From NCBI GenBank assembly GCA_021234535.1, contig CM037841.1, forward strand, positions 14,962,825 through 15,026,824: a stretch of DNA of 64,000 nt. The letters run 5' to 3'. Each line of letters starts with the position of its first letter. Position 1 is the stretch's first letter. The notes below the pieces were generated by a model. That model ran no database searches, was not told the origin of the DNA, and saw only the letters and a list, made by a program, of their open reading frames with translations. Below are positions 13,001-23,799 of the stretch, piece by piece. The translations under genes were made by a program, and so were the position numbers. Source of the DNA: Stichopus chloronotus (Eukaryota; Echinodermata; Holothuroidea; Aspidochirotida; Stichopodidae).

Positions 13001-16000
13001 TGAAAATGTTGATTTCTGCAATATACAGCAATATCCCATCCATTTTACAAAACACAAACAGCTGTGAATCTCTCATTTAAAGAAGGGGCTCTGCAAATTG
13101 CAATAAGGCTTATCACATCTATGCCCCTTTAAAGTCCACCAAACTGATAGCATGCCCTGGAGGGAACTCTGGGGTCTAGTTTAAACTGGTAACAACACCA
13201 ACTGACTTATTTTCTTTCATCGGTACCTGCCCACCTGACTAATTGAAAAGACACTCACATGAATGCACACATTAGCACTCAGGCACGAGGAGGTAAACTG
13301 ATCCAGCCAAAACTTGTCTGGTGTGACCACCTACAGTACTGCAAACAGCACTGCTGTTTTCTCATTTGATCAAGAAACTGCTGACTCAAGCAGTACTTCC
13401 ATGATGCACTGGAGAGGGACTGATGGAACATATGAGCATCCACAGCATAACAAGGTTTTCAGACTTTTGCCCCCAGTTCCCCCAGATGACCTTTGACCTC
13501 CACCAAAACTAATAGGGCACACCTTCTCAATATGGCAATCATACACACCAAGTTTAACTTTCATCTGACATTCCCCTATTGAGTTACAGTGTACCCAAGC
13601 AAAACAGACTTTTGCCCCCAGTTCTCCCAGATGAACTTTGACCTCCACCAAAAACAATAGGGCACACCTTCTCAATATGGCGAACCGACATGCCAAGGTT
13701 GACTTTCATCTGACTTTCCCCTATTGAGATACAGCATACCCAAGCAAAAGAGACTTTTGCCCCCAGTTCCCCCAGTTCCCCCAGATGACCTTTGACCTCC
13801 ACCAAAACTAATAGAGCACACCTTCTCAATATGGCAATCATACACACCAAGTTTGACTTTCATCTGACATTCCCCTATTGAGTTACAGTGTACCCAAGCA
13901 AAACAGACTTTTGCCCCCAGTTCCCCCAGATGACCTTTGACCTCCACCAAAAACAATAGGGCACACCTTCTCAATATGGCAAACCTACATGCCAAGGTTG
14001 ACTTTCATCTGACTTTCCCCTATTGAGATACAGCATACCCAAGCAAAAGAGACTTTTGGCCCCAGTTCCCTCAGATGACCCTTGACCTCCACCAAAAACA
14101 ATAGGGCACACCTTCTCAATATGGCAATCATACACACCAAGTTTGACTTTCATCTGACATTCCCCTATTGAGTTACAGTGTACCCAAGCAAAACATACTT
14201 TCGCCCCCAGTTCCCCCAGATGACCTTTGACCTCCACCAAAAACAATAGGGCACACCTTCTCAATATGGCAAACCTACATGCCAAGGTTGACTTTCATCT
14301 GACTTTCCCCTATTGAGATACAGCATACCCAAGCAAAAGAGTCTTTTGGCCCCAGTTCCCCCAGATGACCTTTGACCTCCACCAAAAACAACAGGGCACA
14401 CCTTCTCAATATGGCGAACCTACATGCCAAGGTTGACTTTCATCTGATTTTCCCCTATTGAGTTAGAGCGTACCTAAGCAAGTGTTACAGATGCACACAC
14501 ACACACATACATACACACACACATGCCAACCTGACTGCATAGGTTCCTTTGCTGATGCAAGGAACCAAAAATGAGTTTGTCTTCAGAAAAGAATTGCCAA
14601 TTGTATTAATGACAATGTTTGTGCCTACAACTTCAACTTTTACACTATCATTACACTAAATAGCAGGTTAGTTATCCCTCACACTACCATATGAAATTAT
14701 TTTAAGTTTCAAGATAAAACTTACCTAGTGTTGCGACCAAACTATGCAGATAGGTATTTGATATTATTGCTATTCTTAATCACATTTCACTGCAACACTG
14801 TCCAATTTATTCTTCTGCAGGAGAAGTAAGGTGAGCATTCCAGTTGAAAGTTTAAGGAAGGGAATCCCCCTCTTGTCTGACAATTTGATGGCATAAGTAC
14901 AGTATCTATGTACTGTACAATGATGCTACAAATAGTGAAGTCTGGTCTATTTGTTCCAGGAATACATGAGGATGCCTTGGAGAGTAGAGAAAGGCCAATG
15001 GGATGGGGAGCACTAAATCCATTATATCAGATATAACTAACACTACCACATAATGACACCAGACAGCTTTCCTATTTCATACAACACACTGCAAAGGGAC
15101 TTTAGCACCCTAGCACATACATGTATAACAAATTATAGAGATTATTTAGATATTAAACTTGGCCGAGTCTGCTTTAATACTTACTTGTCTCATATCTCCT
15201 TGGCTTGTGTATATAATGGCTTCCAACCCATTATCATCGTATGTTATGCTCTCAGCTTCACAGATTTCCAGAAGCCTTTTTAGGAGTTGAGAGTCTGTAA
15301 GCTTGGAGTACCTGAGAACAGCACATCGTGACTGGATGGGTTCAATGATTTTATCAGAGGCATTACAGGCCAAAGCAAAGCGGGTGGTCTTAGAGTAGAT
15401 CTCCATGGTTCTCCTGAGAGCCTGCTGAGCACCTGCTGTCATACTGTCGATAAAAGCATGTCAACAGAGGAACAAGTTGGATTGACACCATAATAACTGC
15501 AAGATATGGCCATATTCAAATGAGTAAAGAACATTAACAGCAATTTAAACTTTAAGTGACTTCATCACAAAGCCTCTCTCCAGACAATTATGACTCATAC
15601 GGTCCATCTCTGAAAATTAGGGTACAAACTTCTTTGGCATACTGCAACAATGGAAGATAAAATATCAAGTTATTCCAATATCATGCATAGTAGATCCAGT
15701 AGCTACTCACTTGCTCAATGACTGGAATTTGTGTGCATCAATCTGTGTAAGCTAAACATGCCAGGAATCTGGCTGAAAGTCTATTGCAAATATACCCATA
15801 ATACTCTCAGCCTTTTGAGATCAGTATTCTTTCCACATTATTCATTAAATAACTCTTATTCCAATAACTGACACCTGTACTAAATACTCACCTGTCAGCC
15901 TCATCTAAGATTACTATTTTGTGACAACCTTTTGGCATTGTAACCTTTTTCTGTGCAAACATCTTGATTTTATTGCGGACCACATCTATACCTCTAAATT

Positions 16001-19000
16001 GGTGAAAACAAAAAGTGAAGTCATTATGAAATTAAATTCAAGCATTAGAAGTAGTATGGTCTTACTGGTACTCTTTTATGATGGACAACTTCATCAAACT
16101 GGAGTTTAAAGGATGCCATTTCAAAATTTGCATCAGAAGTGGAAGATAGTTTCATTGAATAAGGAGTAAAGTCTTCAACATATCATGCTTCTCTTTTGAT
16201 CTTTCACTACTAACCAATGAATATTTCACTTGAAACATTTTCATGCACTAACAGCATGAAGTATGACAACATTTTGACAAATTTCTAAGGTTAAAAAATG
16301 ATGAGCAACTTCTCTTGCAGTTCTTCGATGAAGAGTCTGGATAATATTTCATTCAGTGAAAAAGAATTCATACTGATCTGTGTTATACTTGCTGCATTCA
16401 TCTCACATTGAAATGTAAATTACAATCATCAACACCAGATTTTAGAATTTTCTCACCTATCATTGGAGGCATTCAGTTCCATTACAGCTTCCTTAAATAC
16501 TGACCCCAGAAGAGTTCTAGCCAGACACAGGATGCTGGTTGTCTTCCCAGTCCCTGGTGGACCCTGCAGAAAAACAACACTTTTGTGCTAAAAGCATACA
16601 TGGTTTGAATCTGGCACAAGCAACTGCAATAGGTAAAAAACTTTAGAACAGCTTGCTTTGACCATGAACTGGATGTCGAAGTTCAGCAACTTGAAGATTT
16701 ATAAATGGTTTGAGAGAAAAGTGTGAAAGTTATGTTTACGCAATTGTTTTTACTGCTGCCCATGTGCCAGTAATTGAAGAAAAAATTGTTATTTTTGCCT
16801 GAACACATGCTCTTAAACATAGTGTTGCTGGTTTTCAATGTGTACGATGAGTGCCTTGTTCAATTCCAACAGACTATTAGTGCTTTATGAAAGAAGCAAA
16901 TGTTAAGATTTTGCCTCTGATTACTTGAGGCTCACTGTTTGACTTACAGCAATAATAATATTTGGAACATTCCCTTCTCGTGCAAACACTTCTAATCGGC
17001 TAACGGTCTCTTCATTTCCTACAACGTCTCTCAATGTTGTAGGTCTATACTTTTCAACCCTGTTAATAAAAACAAAGGATCCAAACGATGAAGACCATGA
17101 GCTTATAGTTAAAAGTATGAATCATTCAGGGACTTTTTGACCAAAAACATAACATACATGAAAGAACACTTACAGAATCTGGCTGATGAGTAATACAGCA
17201 GACATCATAAGTACTGCAAAGAATAAAAACACATAAACCAAACGTGGTTGCCCCAAATCTTCTCAGCTCTATTCCATGCCATGCCAATGCAAATACATTT
17301 CACCATTACAATATCAATAAAATTTTAAACTATACTTTTCATTAGAATAACAGAAAGATTCCAAGGTTGGAACAGTATAATTAAACAAAGGCGTATGCAC
17401 ATTTCCTTAACAAAACGTATTACTTATGTACACAATACACAGATTGTTTGCACGAAATACAGTACCACCAATTTGTCAGCTACAGGAATATATTGAAGTT
17501 ATTCAACAGTTTGCAATTGCTGTAGGCCTTAGCTGTTAGTGTCACAGAGGCCAGCTTTCACGCACACTTTTGGTCCAGTCTATATATACACATGTATCAG
17601 TAGAGTAAGTAGGATCGTCTCATTTGTTACAGAAGAAGTGAGCATCCCAACTGGCAAGATAACAGTGCTAATTTTATCAATGAAACATTGCTATTACATA
17701 ATTTTGTTTTCTGTTTTTGCATGCATCAGTAAAAATTAATTTGTTTTAGTATCTGCATCACTAAGCTCCCCTTCTGCCAATCCATACAGAAATATTGTGA
17801 CTAAATTTGACAGGTACATTTTCAGCATATTTTCATAAATTAGTGGTGCACTACCAGCAGGCCCTGCACATAATGTTGATCAATTTTATTTTGTAGTGAC
17901 AAAAGCCTCACAAAGACTTTCACAATGTAGGCATGTCATTTTGCTTGCAATACTCACAGTGGATGTACTGCCTAGACAATTGTGCTATCACCAACTATTG
18001 TCAAACAAAACTGAGTGTGGCAATTGTGAGTTTTACTGTTCATTTTTGGATGCCTTTATGGTTTTGCAGTGTGCAACCAAGTATTAATTTCATGACCAGT
18101 CTGTACTGGTAGATGTGTCATACTGAAATGTGCAGGAATATTGTTTGGAAGTTCAAGAGTATGGGGATACACATTTCCTCCATGAATCTGACTATGGTTG
18201 GTCATCAGTAAGTATGCACTAAGTGTTGTTGTGATATTGGCAAACAATATCATCCTGATATCATTTGTGAAATGACCAAAATGATATCATCTGTACACTT
18301 GAGGGAAAACAAAATGTCTCTTAGAACTTGGATCAAATTCAAATAACATACATAGGAAACAAGAAATCATTCTAGTTTGATTCACATGTCAGAATTTAGG
18401 TCAACTTACCCACTTAGGCTGTATTGTACATTATGACTAGAACTGTACACAATCCATAGTTTTACACATGTGCACTTTGGTTGTAACTTACCCACGTGAT
18501 GATGTGATATCGTTTGGCAACTGAGGGAAAGTGCTTCTGATATCACTGTTGAAAATTTCATATCCGAAAAGCACTACTACTTATGCTAGTGCAGATACAG
18601 AAATTTACGTGTTAGAAGTAGACTGTGCTAATGATGTATAACTTAAGCAAACTTGTGGGGATGGTCACCATTTATTTAATTTGCACAGACAGCTCATCTT
18701 TGTTATTTCTGTGTTGGGGAGGTTTCTTCATTGCAAACAGCAAAGTTTCCAATCTGGTAAATGTAGATCAATGTAGCAGTAACTGTGTATCTGGAATTGT
18801 GCACACAATACTATTAATGGGCAAACAAAACTAGTGAAATCAAGTTTAAATACAGCGCCATTTGGCTCTAGTCCTACGCAGGTATCACACTGAAAATTTT
18901 AGCAAAGGTGCACAAACCCTCAGACTGGTCTGCATTTCACACACTACTTTGCAAAGATCTTCAGAGTGAAATTATGAGCCTTCAGCTTGGTGCACACCTT

Positions 19001-19970
19001 GTATAACTGTACATTTTTTATTGCATAATAGCTCTTAAGTCAAAGCTGCAGTGATCAAAGTTTTTGCTTTGCTATGGCATGTTTCCATTTAATTCAGATT
19101 AAGTCCAGAACAAAATATGCATATTTCCTGCAAAATAGAAAAGAATTTGTGTAACTTCATGCCACAACTGTGAATCACAATCATTGTACAACAGACTTTG
19201 TTATAATTATTATTGAGGTATACATCATAACAGTACACAAATGTTTTGTTGGCGTATGCATGCGGACTCCTCAGAATAACTTCAGCATTGGCATTACATG
19301 GGTGGCACTCTAGCCCTTAAAAGTCCTCCAACAAATCAGCCTCCAAAAGTTATGTCCCAGCTTAAAGAAATATGGTAACCCTAAGTATATACAAATGTAT
19401 AGATTGGTAACCCGGAGGTGCCAAAGCGTTAGTTCAGACATATTACATACTGCTATAGGCTACTTCAGGATGATGTGTATGCATAAGTGTATAAGTACAT
19501 TGTTCAGGGATGGCCGCAAGCCAAAGCCAGACTGTCAAGATGATCATGTGGTGACCAGTTTAATATTGCCTTACAAATATAATAGATGGGATGAGAAGTG
19601 ACAACGTACAGAGACACTACACCATTTAATATAAAACATCAATACATCACATGCAGCCTACGCATAAATGTAACATTCAAATGCAAAGTAAAATTAAAAA
19701 TATCGTAAAATATCGTTACTTGGTTTACAGACCAATTATAGCCCTAACATCAAACAACTGCCTATGGCGGGCCTAACGTCGTAGTCTTACGTTGGTAATA
19801 CCTACTGTAGTATATACTTAGTGATCGGTCGCGACATACCAAGGAACTTGATATTTCTTTGACGATGTTCCGGGTTTCGTTTTTGCTGTTTTAGTTCCCT
19901 CCTTCCCCTCATCTTTAATGATAGAAACATCCTCTGTCTTTGATTCTGACACGGTTTGCTTCTCTTCCAT
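3941..19970 (-). CDS. RFC2: Replication factor C subunit 2, complete gene in 8 coding exons
   Basis: Small subunit of the RFC clamp loader, which opens and loads PCNA on primed DNA in the nucleus and also serves in the Rad17/Ctf18/Elg1 variant loaders. Coding exons, 5-prime to 3-prime: 19970-19840, 17059-16948, 16563-16457, 15993-15892, 15443-15185, 11074-11009, 6777-6583, 4057-3941. All have GT-AG borders and compatible phases, summing to 1089 nt (362 aa plus stop); human RFC2 is about 354 aa. Visible motifs: RFC box near the start (PWVEKYRP), Walker A GPPGTGKT at residues 82-89, Walker B with LDEAD at 146-150, sensor-1 region ACNASDK at 176-182, SRC arginine-finger motif at 189-191, and a C-terminal collar domain ending LLARLCKK. 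The start codon has A at -3 and G at +4. The first about 38 residues are charged, Lys/Thr-rich and poorly conserved, as in other RFC2 proteins. No frameshift or stop is seen. Confidence 0.97.
5510..6325 (+). repeat. Composite repeat element, degenerate copy
   Basis: Diverged units of the kind ATGGCCCATTTNGGACC...AAGGNACC (three to four of them) are followed by one unit of the TGACCTNTACC type. A short CA-rich stretch and the 3-prime hairpin end TAGATTCCTT...CAAGGAAC (6294-6321) follow. Confidence 0.6.
6583..6777 (-). CDS. RFC2: RFC2 coding exon 7 (collar domain)
   Basis: 65 codons from VCDEPHP through [13 protein letters not shown] to FLKLEYVK. Acceptor CCTCCAG, donor GTAACA. The reading frame stays open past the donor, but the family sequence stops matching there and resumes in exon 8. 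Confidence 0.96.
7530..7876. mobile_element. TTAA-type MITE, truncated copy 2
   Basis: Shares the 5-prime half of the element at 104-689 (TTGGGAATATTTCTACAAAA, a diverged GTGCTGCCATTTTTG, GAGGTGTATC, TAAAGAAAAACAAAAG) with scattered substitutions. The right terminus is missing. It lies in RFC2 intron 6. Confidence 0.75.
7877..10734. other. RFC2 intron 6, no recognised content
   Basis: AT-rich intron with short open frames lacking codon or homology signals. The only notable feature is a poly(C) tract near 9293-9310. Confidence 0.5.
10735..10930 (+). repeat. Diverged dispersed repeat, copy a
   Basis: Shares with 60318-60505 the order GAGTTAC, GATGCATCxTTTAAAT, GAAAGTTTGG, TGAACAAA, CTGAATT, GGCxACxGxCCTG and ATAATC.ATCATT. 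No coding potential is visible. Confidence 0.55.
11009..11074 (-). CDS. RFC2: RFC2 coding exon 6
   Basis: A 22-codon exon encoding [13 protein letters not shown] and ending SENVFK. It matches the family sequence that bridges the lid and collar domains. Acceptor CTCTTCACAG, donor GTAAGC. It lies 4.1 kb from exon 5 because composite repeats fill the intron. Confidence 0.95.
11630..12590 (+). repeat. Composite element A3: 5-prime stem-loop, tandem core, CA tract, 3-prime hairpin
   Basis: Begins near CCAGAAAGTTAAAGGACTTT followed by GTGATTCCTTG (11640-11672). Five diverged units of about 145 bp run from 11797 to 12500, with CA repeats at 12505-12538. The perfect stem ATTCCTTGC / GCAAGGAAT at 12554-12580 closes it. 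All parts lie in RFC2 intron 5. Confidence 0.75.
12667..14567 (+). repeat. Composite element A4 with seven units
   Basis: A unique-like leader (12667-13455) is followed by seven units of about 145 bp (13460-14480). These alternate between two sub-types (TCATACACACCAAGTTTGAC and CTACATGCCAAGGTTGAC), giving a 290-bp higher-order period. A CA tract (14493-14523) and the hairpin GGTTCCTTTGC / GCAAGGAACC (14542-14566) follow. A one-unit copy lies inverted at 54190-55180. Confidence 0.85.
15185..15443 (-). CDS. RFC2: RFC2 coding exon 5 (sensor 1, SRC motif, lid)
   Basis: Encodes [34 protein letters not shown] and the lid helices to GDMRQ. Near-identical to vertebrate RFC2 in its first half. Donor GTAAGT after a complete codon. 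Confidence 0.98.
15892..15993 (-). CDS. RFC2: RFC2 coding exon 4 (Walker B)
   Basis: Encodes [14 protein letters not shown] and then the Walker B strand IVILDEAD. Donor GTGAGT. Cys140 sits where human RFC2 has Arg (KGCHK versus KGRHK), a position outside the catalytic motifs. Confidence 0.96.
16457..16563 (-). CDS. RFC2: RFC2 coding exon 3 (Walker A)
   Basis: Begins exactly at the P-loop [10 protein letters not shown] and runs through [10 protein letters not shown] to MELNASNDR. Acceptor TTTCTGCAG, donor GTGAGA. The final Arg codon is split AG|A. Confidence 0.97.
16948..17059 (-). CDS. RFC2: RFC2 coding exon 2 (RFC box)
   Basis: Acceptor TTAACAG and donor GTAAGT. Encodes [17 protein letters not shown] and continues to VPNIIIA, the beta strand just before Walker A. 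The split Trp codon is completed at its first base. Confidence 0.96.
17060..19839. other. RFC2 intron 1
   Basis: 2.8 kb of AT-rich sequence between coding exons 1 and 2. No repeat family shared with the rest of the window was noticed. Confidence 0.5.
19840..19970 (-). CDS. RFC2: RFC2 coding exon 1
   Basis: Starts at ATG (19970-19968) and encodes a Lys/Glu/Thr-rich leader followed by KKYQVPW. The donor GTATGT follows 19840 and splits the Trp codon (TG|G), which the next exon completes. The exon lies next to a non-repetitive upstream stretch that probably holds the promoter. Confidence 0.92.
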
Positions 19971-20469
19971 TATATTTGCAAGCATTCGTGAATCTCAATA
20001 GTTACCCACCAAAACAGTACACCTCATACAGTACAGTTTCACTAATCAGTTCATGATATGATCGATCATGCATATAGGCCGCCTATAGGCACAAACGACA
20101 CTTAGTTTCGTGGAACAGGTATATATGCAACCAGATGAAAAAATAATTGTTCCCGCGCTTTCCTTTATCTGCTAGTGCTACGTACTCCCGAATATCCCTG
20201 TCAGGATGACGTCACAGGCTGACCATCATGTTGCGAATGCCCACAATAGATACACATAGATTGATATACACACAACGCGATGAACACAAACAATACAGCA
20301 CAAAAGGCACAAAAAAGCTACTTTTATAGCTGGAAAGCTGGAATTTTCCAGGTTTGATGGGAACAAAAGCAATAACTAAAGTAGGCCTACGGGAAGGATA
20401 ACCACCAGCTTTGCAAAATTTGTAAAATTCTGAGAAACGATCAAAATCGTTTTTCTCAGAACACTAGTT
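19971..20469. promoter_or_regulatory. RFC2 upstream region, presumed promoter
   Basis: The interval between the RFC2 start codon and the LINE. It contains TGACGTCA at about 20208-20215, a full CRE/ATF consensus. Promoter function is inferred only from position. Confidence 0.35.
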
Positions 20470-20559
20470 AAGTTTAGTTTAGTTTAAAAAAGGATCAGGA
20501 GGGACAATTAAGTCCCCATCAAGGACCCTGAAAAAAAAAGGTGACAAAAATCAAACCCG

Positions 20560-21860
20560 GTCACAGATCCTAAAGTACTTGTCCAGTGCATTCTTAAACC
20601 ATTTACACTTCTTGTCATCACTACATCCTCAGGCAACCCATTTCACTCATTCACTACCCTCTGAGAAAAGAACGGTAACGACGTATATTGATCCTACTTT
20701 GAACCTTCTGGAGTTTAAGACAATGACCTCTAGTAATTTTACTATTAGCAAACTTGAAAAAATCAGAAAATGATAGATTATCAAATCCATGAACAATCAT
20801 CGTATAGATTTGTATCAAATTCCCACGTAATCTCCTCAACTCAAGTGAAGTGAGATTTAAAAGACGTAACCTGCTGTTATAGGGGACACCCTTGAAGGCC
20901 CTAATAAATCTAGTAGCCCTGCGCTGGACTTTCTAACTCCTTATCTTTAGAAAAATATGGGTTCCAAGCTTGAACAGCATACTCTAAATGAGGTCCAACC
21001 AACTGCTTATAGAGTCTAACAACAATGTCTTGCTTAAGGAAACTAAAATTTCTCTTAATCATACCTAAAATCCTATTCGCTCTTTTAGCGGCTTCAACAC
21101 ACTGCTTAGCTGGCTGTGAAGAAGAATCTATGTGAACACCCAAGTCCCTTTCAAAAGAAACCTCTTGCAGTGACTGTCCATTTAAAGTGTACGAATACCT
21201 ATGATTGTTTTTGCCAATATGCATTACCTTGCATTTATCAATATTGAACAGCATTTGCCACTCTTGAGACCAAGTGAAAACCCTGTCTAAATCCTTCTGA
21301 AAACTTTTTGAATCACCATCAGAGGAGACCTCAGAATACAGTTTGGTGTCATCAGCAAACTTCTTGGCTCTACACACAATATCAGTATCAATGTCATTAA
21401 TGAAAGCAATAAACAGGAGAGGAAAAGACGCTGGTGGGGAACCTTATCAAAAGCTTTCTGAAAATCCAGAAAAACAACATCAACATACTTCTGCTTATCC
21501 AATGAACAGTAACATCTTCCATGAACTCCAAAATATTGGTGAGGCACGACCTTTTTTGACAAAAACCATGTTGAGACATTCTGATTAAAGAATAACTACT
21601 GAAGAAACTAACCATAGACCTTTGAACAATAGATTACATGACCTTACAAACAACACTAGTGAGACTGACAGGCCTGTAATTACAGGGCTGTGACTTATCC
21701 CCCTTCTTAAAAATTGGGGTGATGTTAGCACACCTCCAGTCCTCAGGAACATAACCTTCAACCATAAATTTATTAAAGACAAGTGACAGTGGAACACAGA
21801 AATGATGAGCAAATGACCTCAACAAAATTGGATAGATTGCATCCGGACCATAGTGAGAGA
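20560..21860 (-). pseudogene. LINE reverse transcriptase fragment with frameshifts and deletion
   Basis: Pieces in order: GPDAI, PEDWRCANITPIFKKGD, CNYRPVSLTSVVCKVM followed by an in-frame stop, GFCQKRSCLTNILEF, VVFLDFQKAFDKVPHQRL, then directly LLFIAFINDID and KFADDTKLYSE (the catalytic FADD box). The roughly 60 residues that normally lie between VPHQRL and LLFIAFINDID are absent, indicating an internal deletion near 21430. The C-terminal part (CKVMHIGKN, ERDLGVHID, AAKRANRILGMIKRNF) is well preserved. Confidence 0.88.
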
Positions 21861-23103
21861 AAGCAACTCCTTTAGAACTATCTCACTAGAAAATAAGACA
21901 GAGTCCAAATTTGGGAAAACACATTTTCCAATGGCACTAGGCAGATTTGACAAATCTTCATGTTTAAAGACTGACACAAAATAATTGTTAAGCAGTTTTG
22001 CAAGATCTTCACTGTCAGTAACTACATTGTCTGCATTAGGATCCCTAAGAGAAACAACACTTTTCTTAACCTTCTGCTTAGAACTAACATAAGAAAAGAA
22101 TGCCTTCGGGTTGTCCTTAATATTATACGCTACACTCTGCTCAAAATTCAGTTTAGCTTTAGAGATTAACCCTTTCACTTGAAGTTGGTGAATGTTAAAC
22201 TTATAAAGGTCAGAAACAGAGTTACTCATCCTATAACGCCTCCACATTTTCCGCTTTTGTCTAATGGCACACCTGACTTCTTTAGTAATCCACGAAGGCC
22301 TACAACTTTTACGACACCGAAACTTCCAGGGAACATGATGATTCATAACATACTTCAATATATCAGCTACAAAGTCCCAAGATTCTGAGGCACTTTTGCC
22401 ACTCATACCATTTACCCAGTCTGTACCTTTCAATAAATTATCAATTGCTACAGTATCTGCTTTAGAAAAATCCGGGATCCGTTCCTTACTTATAGAACTG
22501 AACCCCTCACAGACAACATCAAAGGCGACAACATCATGGTCACTTTTACCTAGTTTACCTAAACTCTCAAAATTGTCAGCAACATTAGGATCAGATGTGA
22601 AAACAAGATCAAGAATATTATCACCCCTAGTAGGAAAAGAAACATGCTGGTGCAAGAAACAGTCCTGAACAACCTCAAGAAAATCAGTGCCATTAGTACC
22701 GCTCAATTCCTCAGCCCAATCAATGTCTGGAAAATTGAAGTCACCCATGATAACAGCTCCACCTTTAGCAGCTTTCCTAATTGAGTTAAACAACAAATTA
22801 TCATTTTCTTTCCCACTATTTGGAGAGCGATAAACTAAACCAATTGTGACAACAGAACCAGCAGCCTTGATAGAGTTATTTAAAGTTAACTCGCACCACA
22901 CAGAGTTCACAAAGGATCCTTGCAGCTCTTTTTTCTCAACACTAACAATATTATCTTTGACATACAACAAGACCCCCCTACCAAACCCCTTTTTGGTATC
23001 AACCCTACCTTGACGATAAACCACATACCCAGGATAAGAAACCTCAGCACTATCAATATCATCTCTTAACCAAGACTCAGTTACACCAAATTCTTCTAGC
23101 TCT
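21850..23103 (-). pseudogene. LINE endonuclease and linker fragment
   Basis: An open frame of about 400 codons shows APE-endonuclease signatures: VTESWL, VYRSPNSG, IMGDFNFPDIDW with the catalytic Asp/Asn, and SDHDVVAFDV with the catalytic His. The linker to the reverse transcriptase includes RCRKSCRPSWITKEV and NPKAFFSYVSSK. The frame is lost near 21850, where GPDAI of the reverse transcriptase continues in another frame. The endonuclease part is otherwise uninterrupted. Confidence 0.9.
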
Positions 23104-23167
23104 CAAATGTTGAGAATACGGTATAGCATAAAGTGATACAAGTGGAAAGATGATAAGATCAATAACG

Positions 23168-23799
23168 TATGGTGCGCGAAAAGGGCCACCAAATACGATG
23201 ATGATATTATTTGATACGTTGTTATACCAAAAACATATGTCACTATACTAAATTTACATGTCATTGTACCTAAAATATATGTCACTGTACCAAACTGATA
23301 CGTCGTTGTATCTAAAATACATGTCATTATAGCCGAAAGTACATGTCGTTATACTAAAAATATACGTCACTATACCAAAGTGGCATGTCATTATACCTAA
23401 AACATACGTCACTGTACCGAATTGTTATGTCTATACTATGAACAGAAGTGATGATGTATCTCCAAGGCCCGTATCTAAGGTAATCATATGCAAATCGCTA
23501 ACGTTAGAGGTTATACATATTCAGTACCCCAGTTAGTTTTTGATGTCCGCGTACAATGACGTATGTTTTAGATACAATGACATGTCAGTTTGGTACAGTG
23601 ACGTATATTTTTAGTATAACGACGTATCAATTCGGTGCAATGACGTATGTTTTAGGTACAACGACGTATCATTTTGGTACAGTGACATATATTTTAGATA
23701 CAACGACATGTAAATTTAGTACAGTGACATATGTTTTTGGTATAACAACGTATAAAATAACATCATCATCATATTTGGTGGCCCTTTTCGCGCACCATA
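23168..23799. mobile_element. Foldback-type element with 21-bp repeat arms
   Basis: Termini are TATGGTGCGCGAAAAGGGCC on the left and its reverse complement on the right. Each arm of about 270 bp contains about ten 21-bp units of the type TACARTGACGTATRTTTTRG. The arms are inverted about a unique middle of roughly 120 bp (about 23430-23550). No transposase is encoded. The ends begin and finish with TA, compatible with but not proving a TA target duplication. Confidence 0.8.

Larger units (their letters stand above)
20470..23103 (-). mobile_element. CR1-like non-LTR retrotransposon, 5-prime truncated and decayed
   Basis: Reading on the minus strand, an APE-type endonuclease domain is followed by reverse transcriptase and a 3-prime tail with about three TAAAC-type repeats near 20470-20490. 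Homology begins inside the endonuclease (FGVTESWL near 23090), so the 5-prime end and any first ORF are missing. Frameshifts, a stop and an internal deletion make it inactive. It lies 65 bp from the foldback element at 23168. Confidence 0.9.

Noticed and set aside
13370..14285. Four minus-strand open frames of about 105 codons with a repeated peptide ([11 protein letters not shown]...)
   Set aside because: They are translations of the 145-bp tandem repeat units. The repetition comes from the DNA repeat and there is no start, splice or codon support.
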